From Nostoc sp. FACHB-152 (GTDB lineage: Bacteria > Cyanobacteriota > Cyanobacteriia > Cyanobacteriales > Nostocaceae), in NCBI RefSeq assembly GCF_014697475.1, contig NZ_JACJRV010000003.1, positions 1 to 64,000 of the forward strand: a stretch of 64,000 bases of DNA, written 5' to 3'. Below, in pieces: positions 29,044 to 37,816 of the stretch. A program made the translations under genes and the position numbers. Below the pieces are notes generated by a model. It saw nothing but the letters and a program-made list of their open reading frames with translations. It did not search any database and was not told the origin of the DNA. Each line of letters starts with the position of its first letter. Position 1 is the stretch's first letter.

Positions 29044-30441
29044 GTGGGCAATAGTGAAAGAAACCTATGGCATGAGGTAAATATCGTGGCTAGAATTTTG
29101 GCAAGGTTCGCTAGCACCACCGAACGGACAAGATTTCCTTCAGCTAATTTTTTGAGCGCAGCTGCTATATCAGGAACAGCAGCAACAGCCACTGCTAGAA
29201 CTACAACTACAACTTTTTACCGCAAAAATATCCTTAACTTAACAGCCGATGAACTGGCGAACTTGAGAGAAGCATTCATTAAAGTCTATGAAATCAGAGC
29301 GACTGATGACCGCAGTTACCAATATATAGCAGGTATTCATGGTTTACCCGCTCCTATTTATTGCGCCCACGGTAATCCTCTGTTTGCTGTGTGGCATCGT
29401 CCATACTTACTTATGCTGGAAAAATCTCTTCAAGAACAAGTTCCTGATGTAACAATTCCTTATTGGGACTGGACATCACCAACAACCCGACAGGAGGGAA
29501 TACCCAAAGCTTATACTGATGAAAAGGATGAGTCGGGAAATGATAATTCTCTCCTCAAAGCGAGGATTGAGTTTTCAGGTTCAAATTTCCCAGAGACTTC
29601 CAGAGACCCAGGGCCACTCGAAACTTTTGATCGACTTGCTGAACTGGTTAAACAGGCACAACAAGTAGATACTACTTACTCTAGATATTCATCTGCGCTG
29701 GAAAGTCCACACAACGGTTTGCATGGTTGGGTTGGTGGGACTATGGGAATAGTCCCCTATTCTGCTTATGATCCCATTTTTTGGTCACACCACTGTAATG
29801 TAGATCGCCTCTTTGCAGAATGGCAGGCAGCACATCCAAATATTGTTCCCAAAGAAGAAGCCTTTAACGGAAGATCGATTTGGACAACTCCTCTCACACC
29901 TTTTGGCGTTACTACCGAAGACGTATGGGATATTAAAAAGCTGGGATATGAATATTTAACTGATGAAGCACCGCCAGCTGCATCTACTGTTGCTGAAAAA
30001 TTTTCTGGTACTCCGGTGCTTGGTTTTTCGTTAGCATCTGTTGAACCAACTTTTGAAAAAGCCGAACTAGAATTCCAGAATCTGCTACATCCTCGATCTT
30101 CTTGTGAAATTCGAGTGTTCCTTAATCAACCCGATGCCAATGCCAACACTCCTACCACAGGAAATGAGCATTACGCAGGTTCTTTATTTTTATTTGGACA
30201 TGGCGAATGTCCGGGTGAAGCAGGACACTGTGCGCCTGAGCGTGGCCCCATCGATCAGTTTGACATTCGTCGTCCTTCTCACGTTCAACCATTTAATACT
30301 TCTATAGACGTAACGGAGGCTATTCGCAAGCTAGCAGGAGCTGATGAAGTCAGCGTAAACTTGATTGCGACTGATCCTAAAGGAAATCAGTTAACCAGTC
30401 CGGGAACTGACTTTGAAGCAATTATGCTAACAACGCTTTAA
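29044..30441 (+). CDS. Tyrosinase/polyphenol oxidase-like copper enzyme
   Basis: The 465-aa protein has a type-3 copper centre. CuA ligands are H99, H109 and H118 (CAHGNPLFAVWHRPYL); CuB ligands are H223 and H227 (SPHNGLHGW) plus H249 or H250 (FWSHHCNVDRLF). C107 precedes H109 in a C-x-H arrangement that forms a thioether bridge in fungal tyrosinases. A linker (305-335) leads to a C-terminal beta domain (336-465) comparable to the shielding domain of plant polyphenol oxidases. It would oxidise phenols to quinones. No clear signal peptide or twin-arginine motif is seen. The start is GTG at 29044; GTG at 29086 is an alternative. The convergent gene at 30588 encodes a homologue of its C-terminal domain. 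Confidence 0.92.
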   Translation: MGNSERNLWHEVNIVARILARFASTTERTRFPSANFLSAAAISGTAATATARTTTTTFYRKNILNLTADELANLREAFIKVYEIRATDDRSYQYIAGIHGLPAPIYCAHGNPLFAVWHRPYLLMLEKSLQEQVPDVTIPYWDWTSPTTRQEGIPKAYTDEKDESGNDNSLLKARIEFSGSNFPETSRDPGPLETFDRLAELVKQAQQVDTTYSRYSSALESPHNGLHGWVGGTMGIVPYSAYDPIFWSHHCNVDRLFAEWQAAHPNIVPKEEAFNGRSIWTTPLTPFGVTTEDVWDIKKLGYEYLTDEAPPAASTVAEKFSGTPVLGFSLASVEPTFEKAELEFQNLLHPRSSCEIRVFLNQPDANANTPTTGNEHYAGSLFLFGHGECPGEAGHCAPERGPIDQFDIRRPSHVQPFNTSIDVTEAIRKLAGADEVSVNLIATDPKGNQLTSPGTDFEAIMLTTL

Positions 30442-30490
30442 TACTTACTTTTTCCTTATTTTAAAAACAAAGCATACATGACATTTAATG

Positions 30491-30533
30491 ACAGCATTCG
30501 GCTCTATTTATTTAGAAGATTGCCGAATGCTGT
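30491..30533. terminator. Bidirectional hairpin terminator
   Basis: A perfect 12-bp stem ACAGCATTCGGC (30491-30502) and GCCGAATGCTGT (30522-30533) lies between the convergent tyrosinase gene and its C-terminal-domain homologue. T-rich sequence follows on the plus strand (AACTTTT), so it probably serves both genes. Confidence 0.75.
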
Positions 30534-30587
30534 AACTTTTAATAAATGTTTTCCAACCATTTCAGCCAAATAGAATGTTAAAAGTGT

Positions 30588-31163
30588 TTAGTCTACTTCT
30601 AAAGTGATGTAACCAAATTGAAAATCAGGATTAGCTAGTTTATGCCCTTTTAAATCAACAGTAGCAAAAGAAATAACTATATCAGAGTCGCCAATAAATT
30701 GATGTAGTTTGTCAGTAATATCAATATAAAGCGTAAATGGAGATATATTTGATGCGCCAGGACTAAGATCGTAGTCATTGCCTATTATCTCACGATTCGA
30801 GATTTGCCGTCTTTGTTCTTCTACAGAGTAACCTTGACCATAAAAAAACAAAGAACCTGCATATATGCCTTCTCTCACAGTAGGTATATTGTTATTAGCA
30901 TTAGGATGACTTAGGAAAACTTGAACCTCATAGGAATCATGAGTATGTAAGACGTTATGGAATACTAAATCTGCTTTTTTGTAGTCTGCTCTTACTTGTT
31001 GTATGGGAAGTATAATCATAGGAAAGCACCAACCTATGTAAGAAGAGGTTATTGTTATAAAAAACATTACAGTTAATACAATCAGGATGATTGTAGACCT
31101 GAAAGTACTTAAAATAGAAAACTTATATCTGATTCGTAAACAAAAGCTTAAGCTGCTATTCAC
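30588..31163 (-). CDS. Membrane-anchored stand-alone homologue of the tyrosinase C-terminal domain
   Basis: This 191-aa protein has a strong hydrophobic segment (about residues 18-56, possibly a signal anchor ending near QQVRAD) and a single exported domain (57-191). The domain aligns with residues 336-465 of the convergent tyrosinase: KADLVFHNVLH / KAELEFQNLLH, VFLSHPNANNNIPT / VFLNQPDANANTPT, YAGSLFFYGQG / YAGSLFLFGHG, then PF..YIDIT and TVDLKGHKLANP / ATDPKGNQLTSP. It has no copper-binding domain. A role as partner, metallochaperone or inhibitor of the oxidase is inference. Confidence 0.8.
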   Translation of the reverse strand: MNSSLSFCLRIRYKFSILSTFRSTIILIVLTVMFFITITSSYIGWCFPMIILPIQQVRADYKKADLVFHNVLHTHDSYEVQVFLSHPNANNNIPTVREGIYAGSLFFYGQGYSVEEQRRQISNREIIGNDYDLSPGASNISPFTLYIDITDKLHQFIGDSDIVISFATVDLKGHKLANPDFQFGYITLEVD

Positions 31164-31291
31164 TTTCCCATTATATGAATCAATGATGCATAAAACATTG
31201 CTTCATTCACCTCCATTTCCAATTATAGTTTTTAACAGATATCAATGAAAGAAATGCGATCGCATTTCCCTCAAAATGCTGCTACTGAGTT

Positions 31292-32446
31292 TTAACTACG
31301 TAGCTGTACAGGCATAGCTAAATAAGTCATTTTCAAACCTCCAATTGGTGTAAAAATCACTGGTGTGAGGTTTTGATTGATGTGCATCTGAATTTCTGAA
31401 GATGGCAAAGCTTTTAAGCCATCCATCAAATACTTGACGTTAAAAGCAATCTCTATATCTTCTCCAGAGATTTCAGCAGGTATTGACTCTCTACCGCTAC
31501 CCATTTCTTGAGCTTCGCAAGATAATATCAATTCTTGAGTGGCGTTATCAATTGTGAGCTTGACTATATTATTCTTTTGATCTGCTAGTACAGAAATTCG
31601 TTCTAAAGTGCTGACAAATTGCTTTCTATCTACTGTTACTTGTCGCTCAAATTGGCGGGGAATCAGTTGTCGATAGGCGGGATATTGCCCTTCTAAGGTG
31701 CGGCTAGTTAAGCGTTGATTTTGTAAATCAAAAACCACTTGACCTTGATCTAAATATAAGGCGATCGCATCATCGGAATCAGCGTTATGAGCTATCATCC
31801 GCTCTAATTCTCGTAAAGCTTTGCTGGGTACTGTCACCTCTAATTGTCCACTTCCACCCAAAGGACGCTCGTTTGTAGTTTCTACTACTGCTAGGCGATG
31901 TCCATCCGTAGCACCAAATTCTAAGGTGTCTTGTTTCACACTCAGATGAACTCCGGTGAGGACTTGCTTAGTTTCATCAGCACTAGTGGCAAATAATGAA
32001 CCCCGCAGTCCTTCAATTAAAGCGGCGGCGGTTAAATGAATTGGTTCAGCATTTTCAATTATGGGGAGTTCTGGGAATTCTTCGGCACTCATAGCGCGTA
32101 ATTGATAATACCCGCTTTTTGGAGTGAGGGTAACAATTAAGCCTTCGCCTGTAGATGCAGCTGATGCTTCGTCATCTAAGGTAATTTCTCCTTCTGGCAG
32201 ACGGGAGGTAATATCTACTAAGAGTTTAGCAGGCAGTGCGATCGCTCCACTTTGCCAGACTTCGGCGTTAAAGCTGGTGCGGATACCCAAACTCAAATCA
32301 AAGGCGGTTAAACTTACCTGGTTAGTTTCTGCATCCGCTTGCAACAGTATATTAGCTAAGACTGGGTGATTCGGTCGTGAAGGTACAGCACGGCTGACAA
32401 GTGAGAGGTTTGTACTAAGATCGCTTTGAGAGCAAAGTAATTTCAT
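31292..32446 (-). CDS. dnaN: DNA polymerase III beta subunit (sliding clamp)
   Basis: The 384-aa protein forms the ring-shaped dimer that tethers the replicative polymerase to DNA. It starts MKLLCSQSDLSTNLSLVSRAV and continues with PVLANILLQAD; the middle domain has FATSADETKQVLTGVHL and TDGHRLAVVE; the C-terminus ends PVIFTP..YLAMPVQLRS, where the hydrophobic pocket for clamp-binding motifs forms. Length is typical. No dnaA or recF is adjacent, as is common in cyanobacteria where dnaN is not in an origin operon. Confidence 0.98.
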   Translation of the reverse strand: MKLLCSQSDLSTNLSLVSRAVPSRPNHPVLANILLQADAETNQVSLTAFDLSLGIRTSFNAEVWQSGAIALPAKLLVDITSRLPEGEITLDDEASAASTGEGLIVTLTPKSGYYQLRAMSAEEFPELPIIENAEPIHLTAAALIEGLRGSLFATSADETKQVLTGVHLSVKQDTLEFGATDGHRLAVVETTNERPLGGSGQLEVTVPSKALRELERMIAHNADSDDAIALYLDQGQVVFDLQNQRLTSRTLEGQYPAYRQLIPRQFERQVTVDRKQFVSTLERISVLADQKNNIVKLTIDNATQELILSCEAQEMGSGRESIPAEISGEDIEIAFNVKYLMDGLKALPSSEIQMHINQNLTPVIFTPIGGLKMTYLAMPVQLRS

Positions 32447-32519
32447 AGTGTAGAGGTTAGTGTTTTTTACTCAGAATCATAAGCTACTATATTTTTTGCT
32501 TTGCGATCGCATTACTTTT

Positions 32520-32553
32520 AAGGCAATAGACAATAGGCAATAGGCAATAGGGG
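32520..32553. repeat. Heptanucleotide repeat tract (GGCAATA)
   Basis: The run AGGCAATAGACAATAGGCAA continues with TAGGCAATAGGGG between dnaN and the efflux ATPase. It is the reverse complement of the TATTGCC units seen elsewhere in the window. Confidence 0.7.
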
Positions 32554-32577
32554 AATAAGAGCAGAAATTGTGTTTTT

Positions 32578-33252
32578 TTATAACTTGACTATTAAGCCAT
32601 CTTGTACGCGAATAATTCTTTTAGTTTGAGCAGCAATATCTGGCTCATGGGTAACAATAACAATTGTGATTCCTTGCTCATTTAATTCTGTCAATAAATT
32701 CATGACTTCAGAAGAAGTTTCTGTATCTAAAGCACCTGTTGGTTCATCTGCTAAAACTAATGCAGGTCGATTAACTAAAGCACGTGCGATCGCAACTCTT
32801 TGTTGTTGTCCTCCAGACAGTTGACTGGGACGGTTGAGAATGCGATCGCTTAAGCCCACTCTTACTAAAGCATCCAATGCTCTTTGCCGACGTTTATTTT
32901 TAGGTAAGTTAGCATAAACCATTGGTAACATAACATTTTCTAACGCTGTTGACCGAGGTAGTAAGTTAAATTGCTGAAAAACAAAGCCGATTCTTTGGTT
33001 GCGGATATAAGCTAATTCATCATCATTAAAAGTAGTTAGATTTCTCCCTTCAAAAATATAGCTACCATTTGTAGGTCTATCCAAACACCCTAAGATATTC
33101 ATCAACGTCGATTTACCTGAACCAGAAGCCCCCATAATTGACACATACTCACCCTCTTCAATTGCTAGATGAATTCCCTTCAGAATCGGAACCTTCATTT
33201 CTCCTAATTGGTAAGTCTTGGTAATAGATTCCATCCAAATCATGTTTGTCAT
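32578..33252 (-). CDS. MacB-type efflux ABC transporter ATPase
   Basis: The protein has Walker A GASGSGKST, Q-loop FQQFNLLP, signature LSGGQQQR, Walker B LVLADEPTGALD and H-loop VTHEP, i.e. a complete LolD/MacB-family nucleotide-binding domain. The frame is open upstream to 33327, but the ATG at 33252 (MTNMIWMESITKTYQLG) gives the normal family start; the upstream residues come from sequence that resembles a tandem CACACCCTACACCC repeat rather than coding DNA. It is the last gene of a three-gene minus-strand set, adaptor-permease-ATPase, forming a tripartite pump with an outer-membrane TolC-like protein that is not in the window. Confidence 0.93.
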   Translation of the reverse strand: MTNMIWMESITKTYQLGEMKVPILKGIHLAIEEGEYVSIMGASGSGKSTLMNILGCLDRPTNGSYIFEGRNLTTFNDDELAYIRNQRIGFVFQQFNLLPRSTALENVMLPMVYANLPKNKRRQRALDALVRVGLSDRILNRPSQLSGGQQQRVAIARALVNRPALVLADEPTGALDTETSSEVMNLLTELNEQGITIVIVTHEPDIAAQTKRIIRVQDGLIVKL

Positions 33253-33355
33253 TTTCTGACATCCTGCCTGATTACAAAGCCCCGTTGGGGCGGGTGTGGG
33301 GTGTAGGGTGTGTCTCTTTACCCACACCCTACACCCTGCGCGAAACGCTTGAAAT

Positions 33356-34636
33356 TTAGTCGCTACGTAAAGCAGTAATTGGGTCTAATTGAGCAGCGTT
33401 GCGTGCAGGAATAACGCCTGCCACTAAACCAACAAATAACGACAATCCAAAACCAACAATTACTGATAAAATAGAAATTACAAAGGGAAATTTTAAAATA
33501 TTAGCGGCGACCAAAGCAATTACAATACCGCTACCAATACCAATACCACCACCCACAATAGAAATCACGATCGCCTCAGCTAAAAATTGATTCAGAATTG
33601 CTGAATTAGTTGCACCGACAGCTTTACGAATCCCGATTTCGCGTGTGCGTTCCACTACAGAAACTAGCATAATATTGGCGATCCCAATTCCGCCGACGAC
33701 TAAAGAAATACCGGCGATCGCTACTACCATAACTGTAAACAAACCTACGACATTAGTGAAGGTATTAACAATGTCAGCTTGGTTAGTAATCCGAAAATCA
33801 TCTATTTGTGGGGGATAAATCTCGTGACGCAAACGTAATATATTAGTAACTTGAAACTGAGCCGCTTCTAACTGTTCTTGATTACTAGCTTTGATTAAAA
33901 TTCCACTTACAGAAACACCTGTTAAAGCATTATTTCCTACTAATCTCCCCGACATACTAGTCAGGGGAATAAAAATTTGGTCATCTCGATCAAATGGCCC
34001 CTGCGCGCCTTTAGGTTCTGTGACTCCAATCACTTCATAAGTTTCTCCCTGAATGCGGATTTGCTCACCGATGACTTGGGTACTATTTCCAAACAGTGTT
34101 TTTTTGACTGTCGGCCCAATCACCGCAACTTGTTTGGCAGAATCTAATTCGTCTTGATTAAAAAATCGTCCTTCTTGAGGATAAGTATTTCTGGCTTCTG
34201 GATAATTTAAATCTGTACCGTAGATTGTGGTTGACGTATTTTCTGGGCCATAAACTACCTGAGCATTGCGTTGAAGATAGGCGGAAACTAGCTGTGCTGA
34301 TGGTGCTTGTTGGGCTATGGCTTTGGCATCTTCCCAAGTTAAGGTACTAGTAGAACCTAAACCTTGACGAACATTGCTACTTCTGGGCGCACCTGCCAAA
34401 ATTTGCAGCACATCTGTACCTAATGCTTGTATTTGTTGTTCAACGCTCTTTTGCACCCCTTGACCAACAGAAGTAATGGCAATAACAGAGGCAATCCCAA
34501 TAATCACCCCTAACATAGTAAGTCCTGTGCGTAATTTATTACTCCACAGTGTTTCTACCGCCATCGAAAATATTTCTGTCAATGGCACTGTACGCTTACT
34601 CTGAGTTTTTTTAAGTTTATATAAACCCTGAATCAT
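33356..34636 (-). CDS. MacB/FtsX-type ABC transporter permease
   Basis: The 426-aa protein has one N-terminal membrane helix (about 35-60, LRTGLTMLGVIIGIASVIAI), a large periplasmic MacB core domain (60-300) and three C-terminal helices with the FtsX signature RTREIGIRKAVGA and the ending PARNAAQLDPITALRSD. Unlike E. coli MacB, the ATPase is a separate gene, 103 bp downstream. Together with the adaptor at 34796 it should transduce ATP hydrolysis into movement of the periplasmic part. The substrate is unknown; peptides, siderophores or glycolipids are known for relatives (MacAB, DevBCA). Confidence 0.93.
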   Translation of the reverse strand: MIQGLYKLKKTQSKRTVPLTEIFSMAVETLWSNKLRTGLTMLGVIIGIASVIAITSVGQGVQKSVEQQIQALGTDVLQILAGAPRSSNVRQGLGSTSTLTWEDAKAIAQQAPSAQLVSAYLQRNAQVVYGPENTSTTIYGTDLNYPEARNTYPQEGRFFNQDELDSAKQVAVIGPTVKKTLFGNSTQVIGEQIRIQGETYEVIGVTEPKGAQGPFDRDDQIFIPLTSMSGRLVGNNALTGVSVSGILIKASNQEQLEAAQFQVTNILRLRHEIYPPQIDDFRITNQADIVNTFTNVVGLFTVMVVAIAGISLVVGGIGIANIMLVSVVERTREIGIRKAVGATNSAILNQFLAEAIVISIVGGGIGIGSGIVIALVAANILKFPFVISILSVIVGFGLSLFVGLVAGVIPARNAAQLDPITALRSD

Positions 34637-34795
34637 ACTAATTTTAAATTTAAAGCATTGATATCTAAAGCTTTGAACTTTACTAGTTCTGTCACAGCAA
34701 CTTTGCCGAGTTCATAGTCAGAAAATAAAATTCTTTCCCCCCGCTCCCCTGCTCCCCTGCGCCTCTGCCCCCCGGTATTTTGAGTTGACACAGCA

Positions 34796-36334
34796 CTAGG
34801 GAGCATTACCACCACGACGGCCACCCCCTACACCTGGGAATACGCCCCCGCGTGGTGTTGATTGTGGTCTTGACCCTGGCGGAAAACTCAGTAAGACTTT
34901 CTCATTGCCTGTTAATCCAGACTTAACTTCAGTAAAGTTATTTACAGTCATGCCAGTCTGAATGCGAGTGAATTTCGGTTGTTCATCTGCTCCTAAAACA
35001 AATACGCCTGTAGCATTTTCGCGGCGGACGACTGAGGCTGTAGGTACAACTAGGGCATTTTCTAACTCACCAACTTGAAATTTTACATCTACATTCATTC
35101 CCGATCGCAGTAGAGTTTGAGGGTCTGACAGGGATGCTTTCACCTGAAAACTGGTAACGTTTTGCTCGACAGTAGCTTGAGCCGCAATTTGAATAACTTT
35201 CCCTTGAAAGACTCTTCCTGGATAAGCATCAGCTTTAATAGTCACTGGTTGACCAATACGAATTTTAGAAATATTTGATTCTGATACATTGGCAACAACT
35301 TGATTTGTCGAAGCTAAAGCCAAAATAGAAGAAGAAGTTGCGGAAGAAACAGAACTACCAGAAGTCGTTGGCGTAACGAAAGCCCCAGGATCAGAGAATT
35401 TTTGCGTGACAACACCAGCAAAAGGTGCGCGAAGTATTGTGTCATTAATTTGAGCTTGGATATTTTGCAGTGAGCCACGTGCAGATATTACTTGGGCGCG
35501 AGCGACTTCAATATCTTCGCTACGGGTTCCGGCTTTGAGTAACTCTAAAGCTTGTTGTCTTTGTTTGACTGTCGCCCTGGCTTGTTGAATATCTTCTGGG
35601 CGTGAACCTGCTTGTTGTAGTGACAATGCTTGCTGTGCTTCATTCACTTGCGCTTGGGCAGTGTCACGCGCTGACCGTGATTGGTTAACTGCTTGCAGCG
35701 CGATCGCTCCAGAGCTATATAATTGCTGATTGCGACGTAAATCGTCTTCTGCTTGCTGGAGTGTCGCCTGTGCGCTTCTTAAACGTGCTTGAGCTTGACC
35801 TATATCTTGAGGGCGATTTCCTACTTCTACCTTCCGCAGATTTGCTTGCGCTTCTTCTAGTTGTGCTTGTGCTTGGGCTATATCTTGAGAGCGATTTCCG
35901 GCTTGTGCTTTTTGCAGATTTGCCTCGGCTTGTGCTAGTTGTCCTTGTGCTTGAGTTAGATTGCCTCGCAGATTGGAATCATCCATGTAAGCTAGAATCT
36001 GCCCTTGTTTGACAACATCTCCTTCTTTAACTAGGAGTCTTTTCAGTATGCCTGAAGTTTTCGGACTGACGTTAATTGTACGCTCAGGCTTAATTGTGCC
36101 ATTGGCAGAAACAGCGATCGCTAAATTTTGTCTTGTTACAGGCTGTGTTAAAATTCTTCGTCTAGCTTCTTGACGAGGCGCAACTGTTACTTGGTAATAA
36201 ATTGCATAGCCAATTCCACCTAACAGACCAAAGATAAGTAACCACGAAAACCACCGATACTGGCGTTTCTTTGGCTGTTCTGGAACTATAACTGATGAAT
36301 CTACAGTCTGTGATGTATCAATTTTCATAACCAT
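34796..36334 (-). CDS. HlyD/MacA-family periplasmic adaptor with repeated coiled coil
   Basis: The protein (about 512 aa) has one inner-membrane helix (about 28-45, WFSWLLIFGLLGGIGYAIYY), a biotinyl-lipoyl-like domain (GILKRLLVKEGDVVKQGQIL), a long alpha-helical hairpin and a beta-barrel domain with a glycine/arginine-rich tail. The hairpin contains four related units of the type QAGNRSQDIAQAQAQLEEA / VEVGNRPQDIGQAQARL / QAGSRPEDIQQARATV / KAGTRSEDIEVARAQV, so it grew by internal duplication. ATG at 36334 is chosen; the frame extends to a TTG at 36346 and ATG at 36328 is also possible. It leads the efflux set. Confidence 0.92.
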   Translation of the reverse strand: MVMKIDTSQTVDSSVIVPEQPKKRQYRWFSWLLIFGLLGGIGYAIYYQVTVAPRQEARRRILTQPVTRQNLAIAVSANGTIKPERTINVSPKTSGILKRLLVKEGDVVKQGQILAYMDDSNLRGNLTQAQGQLAQAEANLQKAQAGNRSQDIAQAQAQLEEAQANLRKVEVGNRPQDIGQAQARLRSAQATLQQAEDDLRRNQQLYSSGAIALQAVNQSRSARDTAQAQVNEAQQALSLQQAGSRPEDIQQARATVKQRQQALELLKAGTRSEDIEVARAQVISARGSLQNIQAQINDTILRAPFAGVVTQKFSDPGAFVTPTTSGSSVSSATSSSILALASTNQVVANVSESNISKIRIGQPVTIKADAYPGRVFQGKVIQIAAQATVEQNVTSFQVKASLSDPQTLLRSGMNVDVKFQVGELENALVVPTASVVRRENATGVFVLGADEQPKFTRIQTGMTVNNFTEVKSGLTGNEKVLLSFPPGSRPQSTPRGGVFPGVGGGRRGGNAP

Positions 36335-36434
36335 GTCTATTATCAAAAAGGGCTACCGAGCTAGTTAGTCTGGGCTAAAACTTTAGCTTGGTAGCTCAGA
36401 CTTTTAATTTCTTCATTTTCTTTAATCGTTATAT

Positions 36435-36500
36435 GGGACTCACATTTAATTTTTGAAAAAATCAGTTCATTTCTGCCTGCCTTCTTGCCTATTGCCTCTC
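36435..36500 (+). repeat. Dispersed motif with heptanucleotide tract
   Basis: GGGACTCACATTTAATTTTT followed by GAAAAAATCAGTTC (36435-36469) runs into TTTCTGCCTGCCTTCTTGCC and TATTGCC units. Order and orientation match the copies at 131-207 and 63207-63290, so motif plus tract behave as one composite repeat. Confidence 0.6.
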
Positions 36501-36743
36501 TACACAACTATGTTCACTAATCAAACTTGATTCCTAAAGTAACTATATAAATTGAGGTAATTTTGCCCAATGATTAATGGCTATATTTTCACCATTAATC
36601 CATTCGTAAGTTTGGATATATAATTTGCTCTTTTTTGCTATCCATCCTTCGATAGACTTTTTTTTGTAATAACAGGGGCGAAGAATAGATTTAAATAAAT
36701 TCGTATCCAAAATAGGCATTGTACGATTTTTGGGCGACATCAT

Positions 36744-36780
36744 CTAGCAATCCTATTTGATTTACAGACTACTTGTGAGA
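36744..36780 (-). repeat. Solitary end of the TATAGCAATCCTA MITE
   Basis: CTAGCAATCCTATTTGATTT followed by ACAGACTACTTGTG is the reverse complement of the right end of MITE copy A (…CAGTTTGTAAATCAAATAGGATTGCTA). The opposite end is not found nearby, so this is a remnant. It borders the 36543-36743 frame. Confidence 0.55.
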
Positions 36781-37215
36781 GCAGACAATCGGCAATAGAT
36801 TTTTTGGATATTATTTATGACTTATCAATTGACTCATAAATAATAAAATTTTATAATCTCATATTGACAATGTTAGAATTAAAAAAATCATAACAATAAT
36901 TTTAAACTAAATAGTTTAAACTTTTAGTATGACTAAAGTCACTAGTACTTACTAATTAATATATGACGAAAGTCACTAAGAGATAATTTATAAAGTAAAC
37001 CTTAAATTGTAGGGTGCGTTATAGCAACGCTTAACGCACATAAAAAGATAGTGCGTTACGGCTAATTCTGGTTCTCTTAAGTTCCGAAATCTTTGCATAG
37101 TCATAACAAACCCTACTTTTATAAATGCTCACTCAGCAATTTAGTGATATAAATTCAGATGCTAATCCAGGAAACATATCAACAGCTTTTGTCTAATGTA
37201 TCCTGGCTTTGAAAG

Positions 37216-37734
37216 CTATCTATCTACAATTAAAAGCGGTACTTTGGCAACTTCAGCTAATATTTCAGCATATTCCAGCAAGATGTGTCTGACTTGATTT
37301 AGTTCTGCTCTTAATTCTTGATTTCTCTCCCATAATTGTTCATGTTCAACAGGCGATGTATCTTTGGTTTTTCTGCTTTCGTAGTCTAATAATAAAGGAT
37401 GCCATTTCGCTAAAACTGGGCGTAAAACTGTGTTGAGAACTGCTATTGCTAAATAACCAAAAGATATTTCGCTATCATCTTTGCATCGAGCTATAGAAGC
37501 ACCATATTTTTTTAATATTTCTCTAGTAGTGGAGAAAACTGAATAAAGAGAAGACAAAGCTTCTCTTAATAAACCTTCATCGGGCTTAAGTTCTATAATA
37601 GATATACGTGTTATTAACTCTACATAAAGTTCCCAAGCCGCCTTTTCTTCGGTTTCATCAGGCTCCCAAGAACCTTCAACTTCGCCTATAAAAGGTAGCT
37701 TAATTTTAACTTTGATATTTTTACTAATAGGCAT
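37216..37734 (-). CDS. Conserved protein of unknown function, 172 aa
   Basis: I do not recognise a named domain. The protein is soluble and mostly helical after a short beta start (KIKLPFIGEVEGSWEPDETE). Distinctive segments are AAWELYVELITRISI, EGLLREALSSLYSVFSTTRE, ILKKYGASIAR, SFGYLAIAVLNTVLRPVLAK and WHPLLLDYE; the last third (125-165) looks like a coiled coil. From memory, very similar proteins occur in actinobacteria and other phyla as uncharacterised orphans, so horizontal transfer is possible. It sits alone between repeat-rich gaps, downstream of an ABC exporter on the same strand. Confidence 0.7.
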   Translation of the reverse strand: MPISKNIKVKIKLPFIGEVEGSWEPDETEEKAAWELYVELITRISIIELKPDEGLLREALSSLYSVFSTTREILKKYGASIARCKDDSEISFGYLAIAVLNTVLRPVLAKWHPLLLDYESRKTKDTSPVEHEQLWERNQELRAELNQVRHILLEYAEILAEVAKVPLLIVDR

Positions 37735-37788
37735 AATCTTTTACTCCTACTTTTTAATGTAAGATTGTCAATTTAGTCAGTCACTCTA

Positions 37789-37816
37789 TATAAAGCAATC
37801 CTAAATCATTCATGAG
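37789..37816 (+). repeat. Left-end fragment of the TATAGCAATCCTA MITE
   Basis: TATAAAGCAATCCTAAATCA followed by TTCATGAG matches the left end of copy B (TATAGCAATCCTAAATCATT CGTGA) apart from small changes. No matching right end follows, so the copy is truncated. Confidence 0.55.

Larger units (their letters stand above)
36335..37215. other. Long intergenic region with repeat fragments
   Basis: These ~880 bp hold a dispersed motif and heptamer tract (36435-36500), a solitary MITE end (36744-36780) and an AT-rich stretch. Two GTGCGTTA-type repeats lie near 37015-37065 (GTAGGGTGCGTTATAGCAAC and GATAGTGCGTTACGG). A 66-codon minus-strand frame at 36543-36743 has no recognisable domain and I do not call it a gene. 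Direct repeats of TGAC[TG]AAAGTCACTA occur near 36931 and 36964. Confidence 0.5.

Noticed and set aside
33253-33327. 25-residue N-terminal extension of the efflux ATPase
   Set aside because: The extension is read from a Pro/Thr-rich CACACCC repeat and is not part of the ABC ATPase family; ATG at 33252 is the natural start.
34633-34824. 63-codon minus-strand frame between permease and adaptor
   Set aside because: It overlaps the adaptor's glycine/arginine-rich tail in another frame and crosses a CCCCTGCTCCCCTGCGCC repeat tract.
36543-36743. 66-codon minus-strand frame
   Set aside because: It lies between a heptamer tract and a MITE remnant, has no recognisable domain or SD sequence; it cannot be excluded but is not supported.
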